Part shown: positions 44,848 through 57,574 of the stretch, piece by piece
Position numbering within the stretch: position 1 is the first letter of the stretch
Layout: each line of letters begins with the position of its first letter
From: Cypionkella aquatica
GTDB taxonomy: Bacteria; Pseudomonadota; Alphaproteobacteria; Rhodobacterales; Rhodobacteraceae
Direction: 5' to 3'
Length of the DNA: 64,000 nt
Assembly: GCF_030161095.1 (NCBI RefSeq)
Contig: NZ_BSPP01000007.1
Location: 656,901 to 720,900, forward strand
Position numbers and translations under genes: made by a program
The notes under the pieces: generated by a model
What the model saw: only the letters and a program-made list of their open reading frames with translations
What the model was told of the DNA's origin: nothing
Databases searched by the model: none

Positions 44848-45942
44848 ATGGCGAAACACGGGGCGATCTGGGTGCTTGGCACAATGTCGGGCACTTCGCT
44901 GGACGGTGTGGATGCCGCCATGCTGCGCACCGACGGTCATGTGATTGTCGAGTTCGGCCCCGACGCCTACCGCCCCTATTCAACCGCCGAGCAAACAACG
45001 ATCCGCAAAGCTTTGGGGCAATGGCCGGGGGATCTGGCCGTGGCCGCCGCCGCCGAAGTGGTGGAAACCGCCCATGCCGAGGTGCTCAGCCGTTTTACAG
45101 GTGCCGAGATGATCGGCTTTCATGGCCAGACACTGGCGCATGATCCGGCGCATGGCCGCACGCATCAGGCTGGAAACGGCGCACTTCTGGCGCAAACGCT
45201 GAACCTGCCGGTGGTGTGGGATTTCCGCTCGAACGATGTGCAGATGGGCGGGCAGGGCGCGCCTTTGGCGCCGTTCTTTCACTTTGCCTGTGCCAAATGG
45301 ATACAGGCCACCGAACCGCTGGCGATCCTGAACCTTGGCGGCGTCGGCAATGTCACCTGGATCGACCCCAGCCAGCCCAGCCCGGACTCCCCCGGCGCGT
45401 TGCTGGCGTTTGACACCGGCCCCGCCAATGCGCCGATCAATGATCTGATGCAGGTGCGCCTTGGTCTGGCGCAGGACGCGGGCGGTGCCTTGGCTGCGCA
45501 TGGGCGGGTTGATGAGGCCTTGGTGAAAGCCTTTCTCGCGCAGGCTTATTTTCACAAGATCCCGCCAAAATCCTTGGATCGCAATGACTTCCACGCCTTC
45601 TTTAAGAAAACCCATAAACTCTCAAACGCCGATGCCGCAGCCACAATGACCGGGATTGCCGCAGCCTCTGTCGCCCGCGCCGCCGAGCATTTTCCGCAAC
45701 CGATCACCCGTTTGCTGGTCGCGGGCGGTGGTCGCCACAATGCCGCGATGATGGCGCAGCTGGCCCAACGGATGCCGTGCAGGGTAGAGCCGATTGAGGC
45801 CGCAGGCCTGAACGGCGATATGCTAGAGGCGCAAGCCTTCGCCTATCTTGCCGCCCGCGTCGCCTACGGCCTGCCAACATCTTGCCCCAGCACGACGGGC
45901 GTTCCCGCAGCCGTCGGTGGTGGTCAGATCAGCCGACCGTAA
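44848..45942 (+). CDS. anmK: Anhydro-N-acetylmuramic acid kinase
   Basis: AnmK phosphorylates and opens 1,6-anhydroMurNAc during peptidoglycan recycling. The 364-residue protein shows the ATP-site [16 protein letters not shown] (about 11-26), [11 protein letters not shown] (about 90-100) and [12 protein letters not shown] (about 190-201). It is divergent from tyrS, with only 57 bp between the starts. Confidence 0.95.
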   Translation: MAKHGAIWVLGTMSGTSLDGVDAAMLRTDGHVIVEFGPDAYRPYSTAEQTTIRKALGQWPGDLAVAAAAEVVETAHAEVLSRFTGAEMIGFHGQTLAHDPAHGRTHQAGNGALLAQTLNLPVVWDFRSNDVQMGGQGAPLAPFFHFACAKWIQATEPLAILNLGGVGNVTWIDPSQPSPDSPGALLAFDTGPANAPINDLMQVRLGLAQDAGGALAAHGRVDEALVKAFLAQAYFHKIPPKSLDRNDFHAFFKKTHKLSNADAAATMTGIAAASVARAAEHFPQPITRLLVAGGGRHNAAMMAQLAQRMPCRVEPIEAAGLNGDMLEAQAFAYLAARVAYGLPTSCPSTTGVPAAVGGGQISRP

Positions 45943-45990
45943 CCTTGCCCCATATTTAGTGGGTCTCCTTTTCAAAATCGCAACCTACAG

Positions 45991-46016
45991 AGATTTGTCC
46001 CAGCTGGGACAAAATC
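45991..46016. terminator. Bidirectional hairpin between anmK and rarD
   Basis: TTTGTCCCAGCTGGGACAAA is a perfect 20-bp palindrome followed by A/T-rich bases, placed between convergent genes. Confidence 0.7.
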
Positions 46017-46047
46017 AGCCGCGATCAGCCGCCAAAAGAGCCGCGAT

Positions 46048-46953
46048 TTACTTGCCCGCCGCCCGCGCTTGCTGCACCAAAGAGGTCGTATAGATCACCA
46101 AAGCCAGCCAGATCATGGGAAAGGCGATCATCTTGCCACGGCCAAATGGCTCGCCAAACACGAACACTGCCGTCAGAAAGATCATCGTGGGCGCAATGTA
46201 TTGCATGATGCCGATGGTGGACAGCCGCAGCAGTTTCGCGCCATTGGCATAGATCATCAGCGGCACCGCCGTCACCAATCCACAGGCCAGCAGCAACACG
46301 GTGTCCGAGGTTACCCCCGCCATGAAATGGCTGCTTCCCGTCACCTCGGCCCAGATCACATAGCCAATCGCGAAGGGCAGCAGAATCAGAACCTCAAGAA
46401 AGAACCCTTGATTCGGCCCAATCGGCAGCGACTTCTTCAGGTAAGCATAAATGCCCCAAGTGACCGTGAGCCCCAAGGCCACGACCGGCAATCTGCCCGC
46501 CTCGATCGTCAACACCACCACCGCCAAAGCCGCCAGCGCAATCGCCCATTTCTGCGCCGCACTCAGGCGTTCGCCCAACAACATTGCCCCCAGAAACACC
46601 GAAAACAGCGGGTTGATGTAATAGCCCAAAGCCGCGTCCAGCGCATGCCCTGCGCCAATCGACCAGACATAAATCCCCCAGTTGACCGAGATCAGCGCCG
46701 CAGTCGCGAATCCCATCAGCAGCATTTTGGGCGTGCGCAACGCCCGCCACAGATCCGCCGTCCGCCCCGTCGCCCACAAAACTGCACCAGCAATCGGGAT
46801 CGACCAAATCACCCGATGCGCGATCACCTCAGCCGGTGAGATATGCGCCACCGCCTTCATGAAGATCGGCAAAAACCCCCACAAAAGATAAGCAGTCAGC
46901 GCAAAGCCAAAGCCACGCAGCGAGTCTTCATTCTTGGGGGGCACGTTTTCCAT
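46048..46953 (-). CDS. rarD: RarD-type EamA permease
   Basis: This 301-residue protein has ten predicted helices and the RarD sequence pattern: GFALTAYLLWGFLPIFMKAV (about 15-34), EVIAHRVIWSIP (about 40-51), GHALDAALGYYINPL and YIAPTMIFL. The physiological substrate is unknown. It is convergent with anmK. The start codon at 46953 has AGGCGC upstream on the minus strand. Confidence 0.88.
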   Translation of the reverse strand: MENVPPKNEDSLRGFGFALTAYLLWGFLPIFMKAVAHISPAEVIAHRVIWSIPIAGAVLWATGRTADLWRALRTPKMLLMGFATAALISVNWGIYVWSIGAGHALDAALGYYINPLFSVFLGAMLLGERLSAAQKWAIALAALAVVVLTIEAGRLPVVALGLTVTWGIYAYLKKSLPIGPNQGFFLEVLILLPFAIGYVIWAEVTGSSHFMAGVTSDTVLLLACGLVTAVPLMIYANGAKLLRLSTIGIMQYIAPTMIFLTAVFVFGEPFGRGKMIAFPMIWLALVIYTTSLVQQARAAGK

Positions 46954-47005
46954 GCGCCTTTGCTACCTTCACGCCAAGCCCCGCGCCACGGCTAACTTGT
47001 GTGGG

Positions 47006-47890
47006 TTACATTCGCCGCGTCAGATAAGCCTTGGTGAACGCCGCATAGCCTTGGCTCGTCACCCGCAATTCATCCTGCATGATCTGGTGCAACGCGGGCA
47101 ATTGGTGGAACGGCACCGCCGGATAGACGTGATGCTCGGTATGATAGGGCATGTTCCACGCCAGAAACCGCATCGCGGCGGTTGTAAAGGTGGTACGGGT
47201 GTTCTCGAACATATTCGTCACCTGCGGGCAGTCGCCATGCTCGGCCAGCAGATACAGCCGCAGCGCAGGTTGGCCCAAAAGCACCGGCAACAGCCAGACC
47301 CAGAACAGCAGCGGGCTTATCAGCAATGACGCCAAAACCAGCGCATACCCCGCCAGCATCCAGCGCGCCTCGGCCACAATCCGGGGCAGGGCGCTGGCGG
47401 GCAGATATGCGCCCCCGGCCCGCCCGCGCGCCAGATCAATCAGCAGCCGCACCTCGGCACTCCAGTAGGGCAGACCCGAGACATGCCAGAGCCAAGCCGC
47501 AATCCGGTTCGGCTTTTCGCCCGCAAGTTCGGGGTCTTTGCCCGGTTGATTGGTCCAGCGGTGATGCGCCAGATGAAAATAGCGAAACCACTGAAACGGC
47601 AAAAGCAGCAGAAACCCGCACAGATGCCCGACGACCTCATTCAACCGCTCGGACGCAAACGGCGTCTTATGCGTCGCCTCATGCTCCAGCGTGAACAGAA
47701 ACACGATCAACACGCCTTGAACGGGAAGCAAAAGCCACCAACCCGGCACACCCGAAGAAATCAGCGCGCCAACCCCCAGAATAGCGCCCAGATGCCCCGC
47801 CAAATGCCGCAAACCCGCCCGATCTGACCGCATCTGCAGACGCGCCTTCACCTCGGGCGCAAGATTAGAAACAAAGCTCTTGTGATTCAT
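47006..47890 (-). CDS. Fatty acid desaturase-family membrane di-iron protein
   Basis: This 294-residue integral membrane protein has the three histidine boxes of the FA_desaturase family: HEATH (70-74), HLAHH (106-110) and HTEHH (250-254), plus EHGDC (218-222). These would bind a di-iron centre for desaturation or hydroxylation of a lipid-soluble substrate. Whether the substrate is a fatty acid, sterol-like compound or carotenoid cannot be decided. The ATG at 47890 (MNHKSFVSN) is preferred over 48016, which would overlap the divergent FAD gene. Confidence 0.88.
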   Translation of the reverse strand: MNHKSFVSNLAPEVKARLQMRSDRAGLRHLAGHLGAILGVGALISSGVPGWWLLLPVQGVLIVFLFTLEHEATHKTPFASERLNEVVGHLCGFLLLLPFQWFRYFHLAHHRWTNQPGKDPELAGEKPNRIAAWLWHVSGLPYWSAEVRLLIDLARGRAGGAYLPASALPRIVAEARWMLAGYALVLASLLISPLLFWVWLLPVLLGQPALRLYLLAEHGDCPQVTNMFENTRTTFTTAAMRFLAWNMPYHTEHHVYPAVPFHQLPALHQIMQDELRVTSQGYAAFTKAYLTRRM

Positions 47891-47978
47891 ACCTGCAATC
47901 TGTCGCAGCGCCATTGCCCATGCAAGCCCCTTTCCCCCGCCCCAGCGCCGTGCCAATTTGCCACCAAAGGGGGGCCAG

Positions 47979-49049
47979 ATGGCACAATCCGTCCTGATCA
48001 TTGGCGCAGGCATCATCGGTGCCAGCCTTGCCTTTCACCTTGCCCGCCACGGCGCGCAAGTGACGGTGCTTGACGCCGCAACCCCCGCCAGCGCCGCCTC
48101 TGGCCGCAGCTTTGGCTGGATCAATGCGAGTTTTTACGAGAACCCGGCGCATCATCACTTGCGGGTGGCCGCAATGGCCGCGCATCACCGCCTTGCCCAT
48201 CTGCTGCCCGATGCCGCGCCAAACTGGCAAGGCACCCTGTGGTTTGAGCAGCAAGGCGCGGATTTTGAGACCAAAGCCGCCGAACTTGCCGCGCTCGGCT
48301 ATGCAGCCAAAGCCGTGACCCAAGCCGAAATCGCCACGTTAGAGCCTCGTGTCGCCAATCCCCCTGCGCAAGCCTTGCACATCGCCGCCGAAGGTTCGGT
48401 TGACCCCGCAGCGCTGACCCGCGCCTTGCTCGCAGCGTCTGGCGCAAAGGTTCTGAGTGGCATCGCCGCGAAATCGCTGATCGAGGCCGCAGGCCAGATC
48501 AAAGGCGCGCGCACAGCAATTGGCCCGTTCACCGCTGACCATACCGTTCTTGCCGCGGGCGTGGCGTCGCCCGCACTCTTGGCGCCGCTTGGCCTTGATC
48601 TGCCGATGCTGACCCGCCCCGGCATCATGGTCTACACCAAACCCGTCACATGGCGCATCAACCACATTCTGGTGACGCCGGATCAGGAAATCCGCCAAGA
48701 CGCCAGCGGTGCCATCCTTGCCCCCGGCATCGTCAACCACCAAGCCGATGCATCCGAATCCATCGCCAACCCGCAGGCCATGGCAGACGCCACGCTGCAC
48801 CGCCTGCGCGCCCGCTTTAACGCGCCCGATCTGGAATTGGACCGTTTCACCCTTGGCTTCCGCCCGGTGCCCGCCGACGGCCTGCCACTGATCGGGGCCG
48901 TGTTGCCGGGGCTGAGTTTAGCCGTGATGCACTCGGGTGTGACGCTTTCGGCCTTGGCGGGTGAGGCTTTGGCCGCCGAGATCACAGGGCAGGGCGATCA
49001 CCCCCTGCTTGGCGATTTCCGCCCCAACCGTTTGCTGCGCACAATCTAG
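47979..49049 (+). CDS. FAD-dependent amino acid oxidoreductase (DAO family)
   Basis: This 356-residue flavoprotein begins with the dinucleotide-binding motif IIGAGIIGASLAFHLARHGA (7-26) followed by SAASGRSFGWINASF (about 43-57), and ends with the DAO-family RPVPADGLPLIGAV and MHSGVTLSALAGEAL segments. It probably oxidises a D-amino acid or a glycine derivative; the exact substrate is unknown. The ATG at 47979 was chosen because the Rossmann motif begins seven residues later. It is divergent from the desaturase gene. Confidence 0.88.
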   Translation: MAQSVLIIGAGIIGASLAFHLARHGAQVTVLDAATPASAASGRSFGWINASFYENPAHHHLRVAAMAAHHRLAHLLPDAAPNWQGTLWFEQQGADFETKAAELAALGYAAKAVTQAEIATLEPRVANPPAQALHIAAEGSVDPAALTRALLAASGAKVLSGIAAKSLIEAAGQIKGARTAIGPFTADHTVLAAGVASPALLAPLGLDLPMLTRPGIMVYTKPVTWRINHILVTPDQEIRQDASGAILAPGIVNHQADASESIANPQAMADATLHRLRARFNAPDLELDRFTLGFRPVPADGLPLIGAVLPGLSLAVMHSGVTLSALAGEALAAEITGQGDHPLLGDFRPNRLLRTI

Positions 49050-49072
49050 CGCCCGCCCGCGCGCTCTCCCCG

Positions 49073-49136
49073 CCGCCCCGGACTTGATCCGGGGCCTCAC
49101 CTTACACCATGAGGCCCCGGATCAAGTCCGGGGCGG
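49073..49136. repeat. Perfect 27-bp inverted repeat (GGACTTGATCCGG type)
   Basis: Arms 49073-49099 and 49110-49136 are perfect reverse complements around a 10-base loop. The core CCGGACTTGATCCGG is a widespread intergenic motif in alphaproteobacteria. It lies between the convergent FAD oxidoreductase and eno genes. Confidence 0.88.
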
Positions 49137-49159
49137 CTTGGGGACTGTGGCAGCGCATG

Positions 49160-49193
49160 AAAAAGCCACGCAAAGCATCGCCCTGCGTGGCCT
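49160..49193 (-). terminator. Terminator after eno
   Basis: On the minus strand GCCACGCAGGGC... and GCGTGGC pair, followed by a T-run (the AAAAA at 49160-49164 on the plus strand). Confidence 0.65.
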
Positions 49194-49212
49194 GAAAGAT
49201 CAGCGAAAAACC

Positions 49213-51427
<2,215 letters not shown>

Positions 51428-51430
51428 AAT

Positions 51431-51841
51431 CTATCCCTTCTTGACCGGTACGCCAAGCAATTCCAGCCGATGCCCGATCAGCCGATAGCCCAGCCGCGCC
51501 GCGATCCGCTCTTGCAAAGCCTCAATCTCGGGATCCACAAATTCAATGACTTGGCCCGTATTCACATCAATCAGATGGTCGTGATGGTCGCGCTCTGCAT
51601 CTTCATAGCGCGCACGGCCATCGCCGAATTCCAGCCGCTCCAGCAGGCCCGCTTCCTCGAATATCTTGACGGTGCGATAAACCGTCGCCAGCGAGATTTT
51701 CGGATCAACCTGCACGGCACGCGCGTAAAGTTCTTCGACATCCGGGTGATCGTCGGCCACTGCAATCACCCGTGCAACAACGCGGCGCTGATCGGTCATC
51801 CGCAAGCCTTTTGCGACGCCGCGCGAGATCAGGTCGGTCAT
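51431..51841 (-). CDS. Fur/Mur-family metalloregulator without cysteines
   Basis: This 136-residue protein has the Fur winged-helix (about 12-85, MTDQRRVVARVIA; SLATVYRTVKIFEEAGL) and the metal-binding HHDHLIDVNTG motif (about 90-100). It contains no cysteine, so the structural CxxC zinc site of E. coli Fur is absent, as in alphaproteobacterial Fur/Mur proteins that respond to manganese or iron. Whether it is Fur, Mur or another member cannot be settled. It heads a two-gene unit with a DMT transporter. Confidence 0.9.
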   Translation of the reverse strand: MTDLISRGVAKGLRMTDQRRVVARVIAVADDHPDVEELYARAVQVDPKISLATVYRTVKIFEEAGLLERLEFGDGRARYEDAERDHHDHLIDVNTGQVIEFVDPEIEALQERIAARLGYRLIGHRLELLGVPVKKG

Positions 51842-51963
51842 GGCAAAGCTCTCCCTCTGAATAGGCCCGCGTGTAAGGGAAAGCGCGCGGTGCTGCCAGC
51901 GATTTTGCGTGGCTTGACTTCGCAGCGGGTGCGCCAGAGGTTGACGCCAAAACGAGGATCAAG

Positions 51964-52839
51964 ATGCGCAAAGAGCGACTGGACAGGGTAGGGCTTGCGG
52001 CCCTGATTGCGGTGACTTTGCTGCTGGCGGTCAATCAGATCGTGGTGAAAGAGGTCAATCGCGGCCTTCAACCCGTGTTTTTCGCTGGCGCACGCTCGGC
52101 TTTGGCGGTGGCGTTCGTGTTTGCATGGCTGCAATACCGTGGCTTGTGGCATCGGGTTCGCTGGGCAGATCTTGGACCCGGCCTTGCGATCGGTGCGGTG
52201 TTCGCGGCCGAGTTTCTTTGCCTTTTCATGGCTTTGGATCTGACAGCTGTTGGCCGTGCCTCGGTTATCTTTTACTCGATGCCGCTTTGGCTGGCGGTTG
52301 CCGCACATTTCTGGCTGCCGAACGAGCGGATCACCCCCAAGCGTGGGTTTGGGCTGGGCCTTGCCTTCATCGGCACGGCTTGGGCGATTCTGTCGAAAAG
52401 TCCATCAGGCCATGCCAGTGTTGCAGGCGATATCTTGGCGTTGGTTGGCGCTTGGGGCTGGGCAGGCACCGCGTTTTTGGCGCGCAAAACCCGGCTACGC
52501 GAGGCCGGACCAGAGGCGCAATTGTTCTGGATGGTGTTGATTTCAGGGCCAATCTTGTTGGCGGCCAGCCCGCTCTTCGGCCCGCTGATCCGCGATGTGC
52601 AAGCGATGCATTGGGTCTGGCTGGTGCTGCAGGCGGGCGTGGTGGTGGCGGGTGTATTCATCACTTGGCTGTGGCTGTTGTCGGTTTATCCAACCTCGAC
52701 CGTCGCAAGCTTTTCGTTTCTGACACCGCTGTTTGCGATAATTTTGGGCTACTTCATTTTTGACGAAGCGTTGTCTTTTGGCCTCATGATGGCGGCCGGT
52801 TTTGTTGCTGCGGGAATCATTCTGATCAATCGACGCTAG
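51964..52839 (+). CDS. DMT-superfamily (EamA) transporter
   Basis: This 291-residue protein has ten predicted helices in two EamA repeats (AALIAVTLLLAVNQIVVKEV; SYLTPLFAIILGYF-like segment near the C-terminus). It is divergent from the Fur-family gene with a 122-bp shared promoter region. The substrate is unknown. Confidence 0.87.
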   Translation: MRKERLDRVGLAALIAVTLLLAVNQIVVKEVNRGLQPVFFAGARSALAVAFVFAWLQYRGLWHRVRWADLGPGLAIGAVFAAEFLCLFMALDLTAVGRASVIFYSMPLWLAVAAHFWLPNERITPKRGFGLGLAFIGTAWAILSKSPSGHASVAGDILALVGAWGWAGTAFLARKTRLREAGPEAQLFWMVLISGPILLAASPLFGPLIRDVQAMHWVWLVLQAGVVVAGVFITWLWLLSVYPTSTVASFSFLTPLFAIILGYFIFDEALSFGLMMAAGFVAAGIILINRR

Positions 52840-53031
52840 GCTTGCGCTGGCTTTGCAGCCTGTGGAGGAATCATCCCGCTGCAACACGATCTGAACCAAA
52901 CCGCGCAAAGGTGCAGCACGGCTTGGGTTTTTGCGGCTGTTAAGATTTCACATGAAGCACAAGGCGCATGCGCTCTGACACATCTTCTCACATCGGCGTG
53001 ATGGCACGGCTAGACATTGGGTTTAGGTCAA

Positions 53032-53047
53032 GCACAAAATCTTGTGG
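53032..53047 (+). promoter_or_regulatory. NrdR-like box 1
   Basis: GCACAAAATCTTGTGG matches the ACACwATATaTwGTGT NrdR consensus in most positions. NrdR is the ATP/dATP-sensing repressor of ribonucleotide reductase genes. Confidence 0.5.
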
Positions 53048-53113
53048 GTAGGTGCAATAAATCCGTTGATGCCTGTTCGGATTTACGACAAGTTGATGAC
53101 GCGCCGTTACTGG

Positions 53114-53129
53114 CCACAAGATGTAGTGT
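53114..53129 (+). promoter_or_regulatory. NrdR-like box 2
   Basis: CCACAAGATGTAGTGT matches the NrdR consensus well. It lies 82 bp from box 1 (start to start), near eight helical turns but longer than the usual spacing of about 31 bp, and 150 bp upstream of nrdJ. Confidence 0.55.
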
Positions 53130-53279
53130 GCCAGTGTATTTCCAAAGCTCACCGTCGCGCCCCGAAATATAGGGATGCACAGCCAAACTTCGGCTGCGGT
53201 GAGATGGAAAAAGCCAAGGCGAAAGACTTTGACAAGGACGCGGCTCAGCAGAATCCGCGCCGAAACATGGGACAGGCAG

Positions 53280-56200
53280 ATGAAAATCGAGCGGAAGTTT
53301 ACCACCGAAGCAACCGGTGCATACGGCGCGATGGCGTTCTCGACGACGGTGTCGGAAATCCGCAATCCGGATGGCACCGTGGTGTTTCGCAACGAAGCCG
53401 TAGAGGTGCCTCAGGGCTGGAGCCAGGTGGCATCGGACGTTCTGGCGCAGAAATACTTCCGCAAAGCAGGTATCCCGGCGGCGCTTAAGCGTGTGAGAGA
53501 ACGTGATATTCCCAAATTCCTGTGGCGTTCGGTTCCTGACGAGGATGCTTTGGCCAAACTGCCGCCCGAGCAGCGTCTGGTTGGCGAAACCTCGGCCAAA
53601 CAAGTGTTCGACCGCTTGGCTGGTGCATGGGTCTATTGGGGCTGGAAGGGCGGCTATTTCACGACCGAAGGCGATGCAAAGGCCTATTATGATGAGATGC
53701 GCTTTATGCTGGCGCGGCAGATGGCGGCGCCCAACAGCCCGCAATGGTTCAACACCGGGCTGCACTGGGCTTACGGCATTGATGGGCCAAGCCAAGGCCA
53801 CTACTATGTTGATCACGTCACGGGCGAGCTTACTAAATCTAGTAGCGCTTACGAGCATCCCCAGCCGCATGCTTGCTTCATCCAATCGGTAAAGGATGAT
53901 CTGGTCGGCGACGGCGGCATCATGGATCTGTGGGTGCGTGAGGCGCGGCTGTTCAAATATGGCTCTGGCACTGGCACCAACTTTTCCAGCTTGCGCGGTG
54001 AAGGCGAAAAGTTGTCGGGTGGTGGTAAATCTTCGGGCCTGATGGGCTTTTTGAAGATCGGCGACCGTGCGGCAGGGGCGATCAAATCGGGCGGCACCAC
54101 GCGGCGCGCGGCCAAAATGGTGATCTGCGACATGGATCACCCCGATGTCGAAGCCTTTGTGAACTGGAAAGTCATTGAGGAACAAAAGGTTGCAAGCCTC
54201 GTCGCAGGCTCCAAGGCGCATGAGCTGAAACTGAACGAGATTTTCACCGCGATCCGCCAATGGGATGGCTCGGCCGAGGATTCGGTTGATCCGGTCAAGA
54301 ATCCGGCCCTGAAAGCTGCGATCCGTTCGGCCAAAAAGGCCATGATCCCTGACACTTACACCAACCGCATCCTGCAATATGCGCGCCAAGGTTTCACATC
54401 CATCGAATTCCCCACCTATGACGTGGATTGGGATTCCGAGGCTTACATCACCGTCTCCGGTCAAAACTCGAACAACTCGGTCCGCGTCACCGATGCTTTC
54501 CTGACCGCTGTGAAGGACGATGCCGATTGGGCGCTGATCCGCCGCACCGACGGCAAAACCGCCAAGACCTTGAAAGCCCGTGATCTTTGGGATCAGGTTG
54601 GCCATGCCGCTTGGGCCTGCGCCGATCCGGGCATCCAGTTCCATGACACTGTGAACGCTTGGCATACCTGCCCGGAAGACGGTGCCATTCGCGGCTCGAA
54701 CCCGTGCTCGGAATACATGTTTCTTGACGACACCGCCTGTAACTTGGCCTCGATGAACCTTCTGACCTTCTTCAAGGATGGAAAATTCGACGCCGACGCC
54801 TATATCCACGCGACGCGCCTTTGGACGCTGACACTGGAAATCTCGGTCACGATGGCGCAGTTTCCCTCGAAAGAGATCGCGCAATTGTCCTATGATTTCC
54901 GCACCTTGGGTCTGGGCTATGCCAATATCGGCGGGCTTTTGATGAACATGGGTCTGGGATATGACTCCACCGAGGGCCGCGCTTTCTGTGGCGCTTTGAC
55001 CGCGCTGATGACCGGGGTTTCCTATGCAACCTCGGCGGAAATGGCGGGCGAACTGGGCGCCTTCAGCGGCTATGCCCGCAACGCTCAGCATATGCTTCGG
55101 GTGATCCGCAATCACCGCGCGGCGGCTTACGGCAAAACATCGGGCTACGAGGCGGTAAACGTCAATCCTGTGGCCTTGGATGCCGCCAACTGTCCGGATC
55201 AGACGCTGGTGACACTGGCGAAATCGGCGTGGGACGAGGCGCTGACCTTGGGCCAAGCCCATGGGTTCCGCAACGCACAGACCACCGTGATTGCCCCCAC
55301 CGGCACCATCGGTCTGGTGATGGATTGCGACACCACCGGCATCGAGCCTGACTTTGCACTGGTCAAGTTCAAGAAACTGGCGGGCGGCGGCTATTTCAAG
55401 ATCATCAACCAATCGGTGCCAGCCGCTTTGGAAAAGCTGGGCTATTCCACCTCTCAGGCCGCTGAAATCGTGGCTTATGCGGTCGGTCATGGCTCGATCG
55501 GCAATTGCCCCGGCATCAACACCACCGCTTTGGTCGGCCACGGCTTTGGCGCGCGCGAGTTGGAAAAGATCGAAGCCGCGTTGCCTTCGGCTTTCGACAT
55601 CCGCTTTGTGTTCAATCAGTGGACGATTGGCGAAGATTTCTGCAAGAAAACCCTCGGCATCCCGGCGGAAAAACTGGTGGACCCCAGCTTTGATCTGCTG
55701 CGCCATCTGGGCTTTACCAAGGCGCAGATTGATGCCGCGAACGACCATGTTTGCGGCACGATGACGCTGGAAGGCGCTCCGTTCCTGAAGCCCGCGCATT
55801 ATTCTGTGTTCGATTGCGCCAATCCTTGCGGTAAAACCGGCAAGCGCTATCTGTCGGTGGAAAGCCATATTCACATGATGGCCGCCGCGCAGTCGTTCAT
55901 CTCAGGCGCAATCTCCAAGACCATCAACATGCCGAATTCGGCCACCATTGCCGAGACTTTGGCAGCCTATGAACTCAGCCATTCGCTGGGGATCAAAGCA
56001 AACGCACTTTACCGCGATGGCTCGAAACTGTCGCAACCCTTGGCTTCGGCTTTGGTGGAAGATGATGAAGAGGCAGAAGAAATTCTCGCCACCGGTTCGG
56101 CGCAAGAAAAAGCTGCCGTGCTGGCCGAGAAGATCGTCGAGAAAATCATCTACAAAGATATCATCCGCACCAACCGCGACAAGCTGCCGGAGCGCCGCAA

Positions 56201-56969
56201 GGGCTACACCCAAAAAGCCATCGTCGGCGGCCATAAGGTCTATCTGCGCACCGGCGAATACAGCGACGGCACCTTGGGCGAGATTTTCATCGACATGCAC
56301 AAGGAAGGCGCAGGCTTCCGCGCCATGATGAACAACTTCGCCATCGCGGTCTCGGTTGGTCTGCAATACGGCGTGCCTCTGGAAGAGTTTGTCGAGGCCT
56401 TCACCTTCACCAAATTCGAGCCTGCGGGCATGGTGCAGGGCAATGATTCTGTGAAAAACGCCACCTCTATTCTGGACTACATCTTCCGCGAGCTGGCGAT
56501 TTCCTATCTGGATCGTACCGATCTCGCCCATGTCAAACCCACCGGGGCGTCGTTTGACGATCTGGGTCGCGGCGAAGACGAGGGCAAGCGCAACATCTCC
56601 GAGCTTTCGGACCAAGCCGCCACGCGCGGGCTGGAAGTGCTGAAGCAAATCTCGTCCACCGGCTATCTGCGCAAGCGCCTGCCGTCGGAACTGGTGGCGC
56701 TGCAAGGCGGCATGGGGGCGATGGCTTTGGCGAATGGCACCGATCCGGTGTCGGCGCTGAACATGCTGATCCCTGAAACCGCACGCTCCCTGAGCGGCGC
56801 TGGGGCGACAGCCCTTGCCAGCGGCACCGTGACAATGGACGCGCGGGTGAAAGCGAAAATGCAAGGCTACGAGGGCGATCCCTGCGGCGAATGTGGCAAC
56901 TACACGCTGGTGCGAAACGGCACCTGCATGAAGTGCAACACTTGCGGCGGCACGAGCGGGTGCAGCTGA
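53280..56969 (+). CDS. nrdJ: Vitamin B12-dependent (class II) ribonucleotide reductase
   Basis: NrdJ reduces ribonucleotides to deoxyribonucleotides using adenosylcobalamin, independent of oxygen. The 1229-residue length is the large alphaproteobacterial form. Landmarks are [21 protein letters not shown] (about 226-246, in pieces), [18 protein letters not shown] (about 475-492) and [20 protein letters not shown] (about 677-696). The C-terminal redox tail has [13 protein letters not shown] and [14 protein letters not shown]. The ATG at 53280 ([10 protein letters not shown]) follows GGGACAGGCAG; the in-frame ATG at 53175 would add an unlikely basic leader. Two NrdR-like boxes lie upstream. Confidence 0.97.
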   Translation: MKIERKFTTEATGAYGAMAFSTTVSEIRNPDGTVVFRNEAVEVPQGWSQVASDVLAQKYFRKAGIPAALKRVRERDIPKFLWRSVPDEDALAKLPPEQRLVGETSAKQVFDRLAGAWVYWGWKGGYFTTEGDAKAYYDEMRFMLARQMAAPNSPQWFNTGLHWAYGIDGPSQGHYYVDHVTGELTKSSSAYEHPQPHACFIQSVKDDLVGDGGIMDLWVREARLFKYGSGTGTNFSSLRGEGEKLSGGGKSSGLMGFLKIGDRAAGAIKSGGTTRRAAKMVICDMDHPDVEAFVNWKVIEEQKVASLVAGSKAHELKLNEIFTAIRQWDGSAEDSVDPVKNPALKAAIRSAKKAMIPDTYTNRILQYARQGFTSIEFPTYDVDWDSEAYITVSGQNSNNSVRVTDAFLTAVKDDADWALIRRTDGKTAKTLKARDLWDQVGHAAWACADPGIQFHDTVNAWHTCPEDGAIRGSNPCSEYMFLDDTACNLASMNLLTFFKDGKFDADAYIHATRLWTLTLEISVTMAQFPSKEIAQLSYDFRTLGLGYANIGGLLMNMGLGYDSTEGRAFCGALTALMTGVSYATSAEMAGELGAFSGYARNAQHMLRVIRNHRAAAYGKTSGYEAVNVNPVALDAANCPDQTLVTLAKSAWDEALTLGQAHGFRNAQTTVIAPTGTIGLVMDCDTTGIEPDFALVKFKKLAGGGYFKIINQSVPAALEKLGYSTSQAAEIVAYAVGHGSIGNCPGINTTALVGHGFGARELEKIEAALPSAFDIRFVFNQWTIGEDFCKKTLGIPAEKLVDPSFDLLRHLGFTKAQIDAANDHVCGTMTLEGAPFLKPAHYSVFDCANPCGKTGKRYLSVESHIHMMAAAQSFISGAISKTINMPNSATIAETLAAYELSHSLGIKANALYRDGSKLSQPLASALVEDDEEAEEILATGSAQEKAAVLAEKIVEKIIYKDIIRTNRDKLPERRKGYTQKAIVGGHKVYLRTGEYSDGTLGEIFIDMHKEGAGFRAMMNNFAIAVSVGLQYGVPLEEFVEAFTFTKFEPAGMVQGNDSVKNATSILDYIFRELAISYLDRTDLAHVKPTGASFDDLGRGEDEGKRNISELSDQAATRGLEVLKQISSTGYLRKRLPSELVALQGGMGAMALANGTDPVSALNMLIPETARSLSGAGATALASGTVTMDARVKAKMQGYEGDPCGECGNYTLVRNGTCMKCNTCGGTSGCS

Positions 56970-57574
56970 GTTTGTAAGAAACTGTCTGTAAATTGGGGCA
57001 TAGTTAGCGCAAATCGGCTGACTATGCCTTGGGTCCGACCTTCGGGAACCGCAGAAAAGCCCATGGAAACATGGGCTTTTTCTTTGTTTTGCAACAAGTG
57101 CCGAAGCTGGCCGAAACCGATAGGCTTTCTGCCCTTCCGCCCTGCCAACTGCTGATCATAAAGCCTCCCTGCGGCACAAAGAGGCGCAGGCTCGCTTTCG
57201 GGCTGAAATGGCGGACAGGCTGCGCGCTTCGAGGGCAGATGCCGAGAGGTCAATCCCCGATCCGCGCAAGACTGACGGTGAAGTTCGTGCAGAAGGCAGG
57301 CGATGCATTGCCGCTCTATTAACTATCACTTCTGAAAAGCTGATGGCGCAGGACAACCACCTTTGTCACGTTATTTGGCCCCATATTCCTGATTTTGGCC
57401 GAATCTCGCTATTCTCGATTTGCTCGAGTTCGATGATCAGGAACCAATTCCCTCTGACATCGTTTTCAGACGTAGCCGCATTGTGATCCAACCTTGCTCG
57501 TTACCCGCGTCTCATCTTCAATGCCAATTCTTGCGGCTTGTCGCGGCTCAGCACCCAGTCAGAAAGGCAGCAAA
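56970..57574 (+). other. 605-bp gap between nrdJ and katE
   Basis: The gap holds the nrdJ terminator and the katE promoter region. From about 57181 to 57486 there is an open frame whose first part (DHKASLRHKEAQARFRAEMA) has a coding-like amino acid mix, but there is no ribosome binding site and the later part looks random. It may be the remnant of a small gene. Confidence 0.4.
57056..57085 (+). terminator. Terminator after nrdJ
   Basis: AAAGCCCATG and CATGGGCTTTTTCTTT pair around GAAA, with a T-rich tail. Confidence 0.9.

Larger units (their letters stand above)
52840..53279 (+). other. 440-bp leader/promoter region of nrdJ
   Basis: No gene is convincing here. The region contains two NrdR-like boxes, an AT-rich stretch near 52930-52960, and several short inverted repeats, including CAGCCAAACTTCGGCTG (53171-53187). 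I looked for the cobalamin riboswitch B12-box pattern and did not find it. Confidence 0.5.

Noticed and set aside
52840..53279. Cobalamin riboswitch ahead of nrdJ
   Set aside because: A B12-dependent enzyme makes it tempting, but the B12-box pattern and the conserved core stems were not found.
53028..55874. A 948-codon open frame antisense to nrdJ
   Set aside because: nrdJ is unmistakable on the other strand, and the antisense translation is unrelated to any family I recognise.
57208..57486. 92-codon open frame between nrdJ and katE
   Set aside because: The first third looks faintly protein-like but there is no ribosome binding site and the rest does not; at most a gene remnant.
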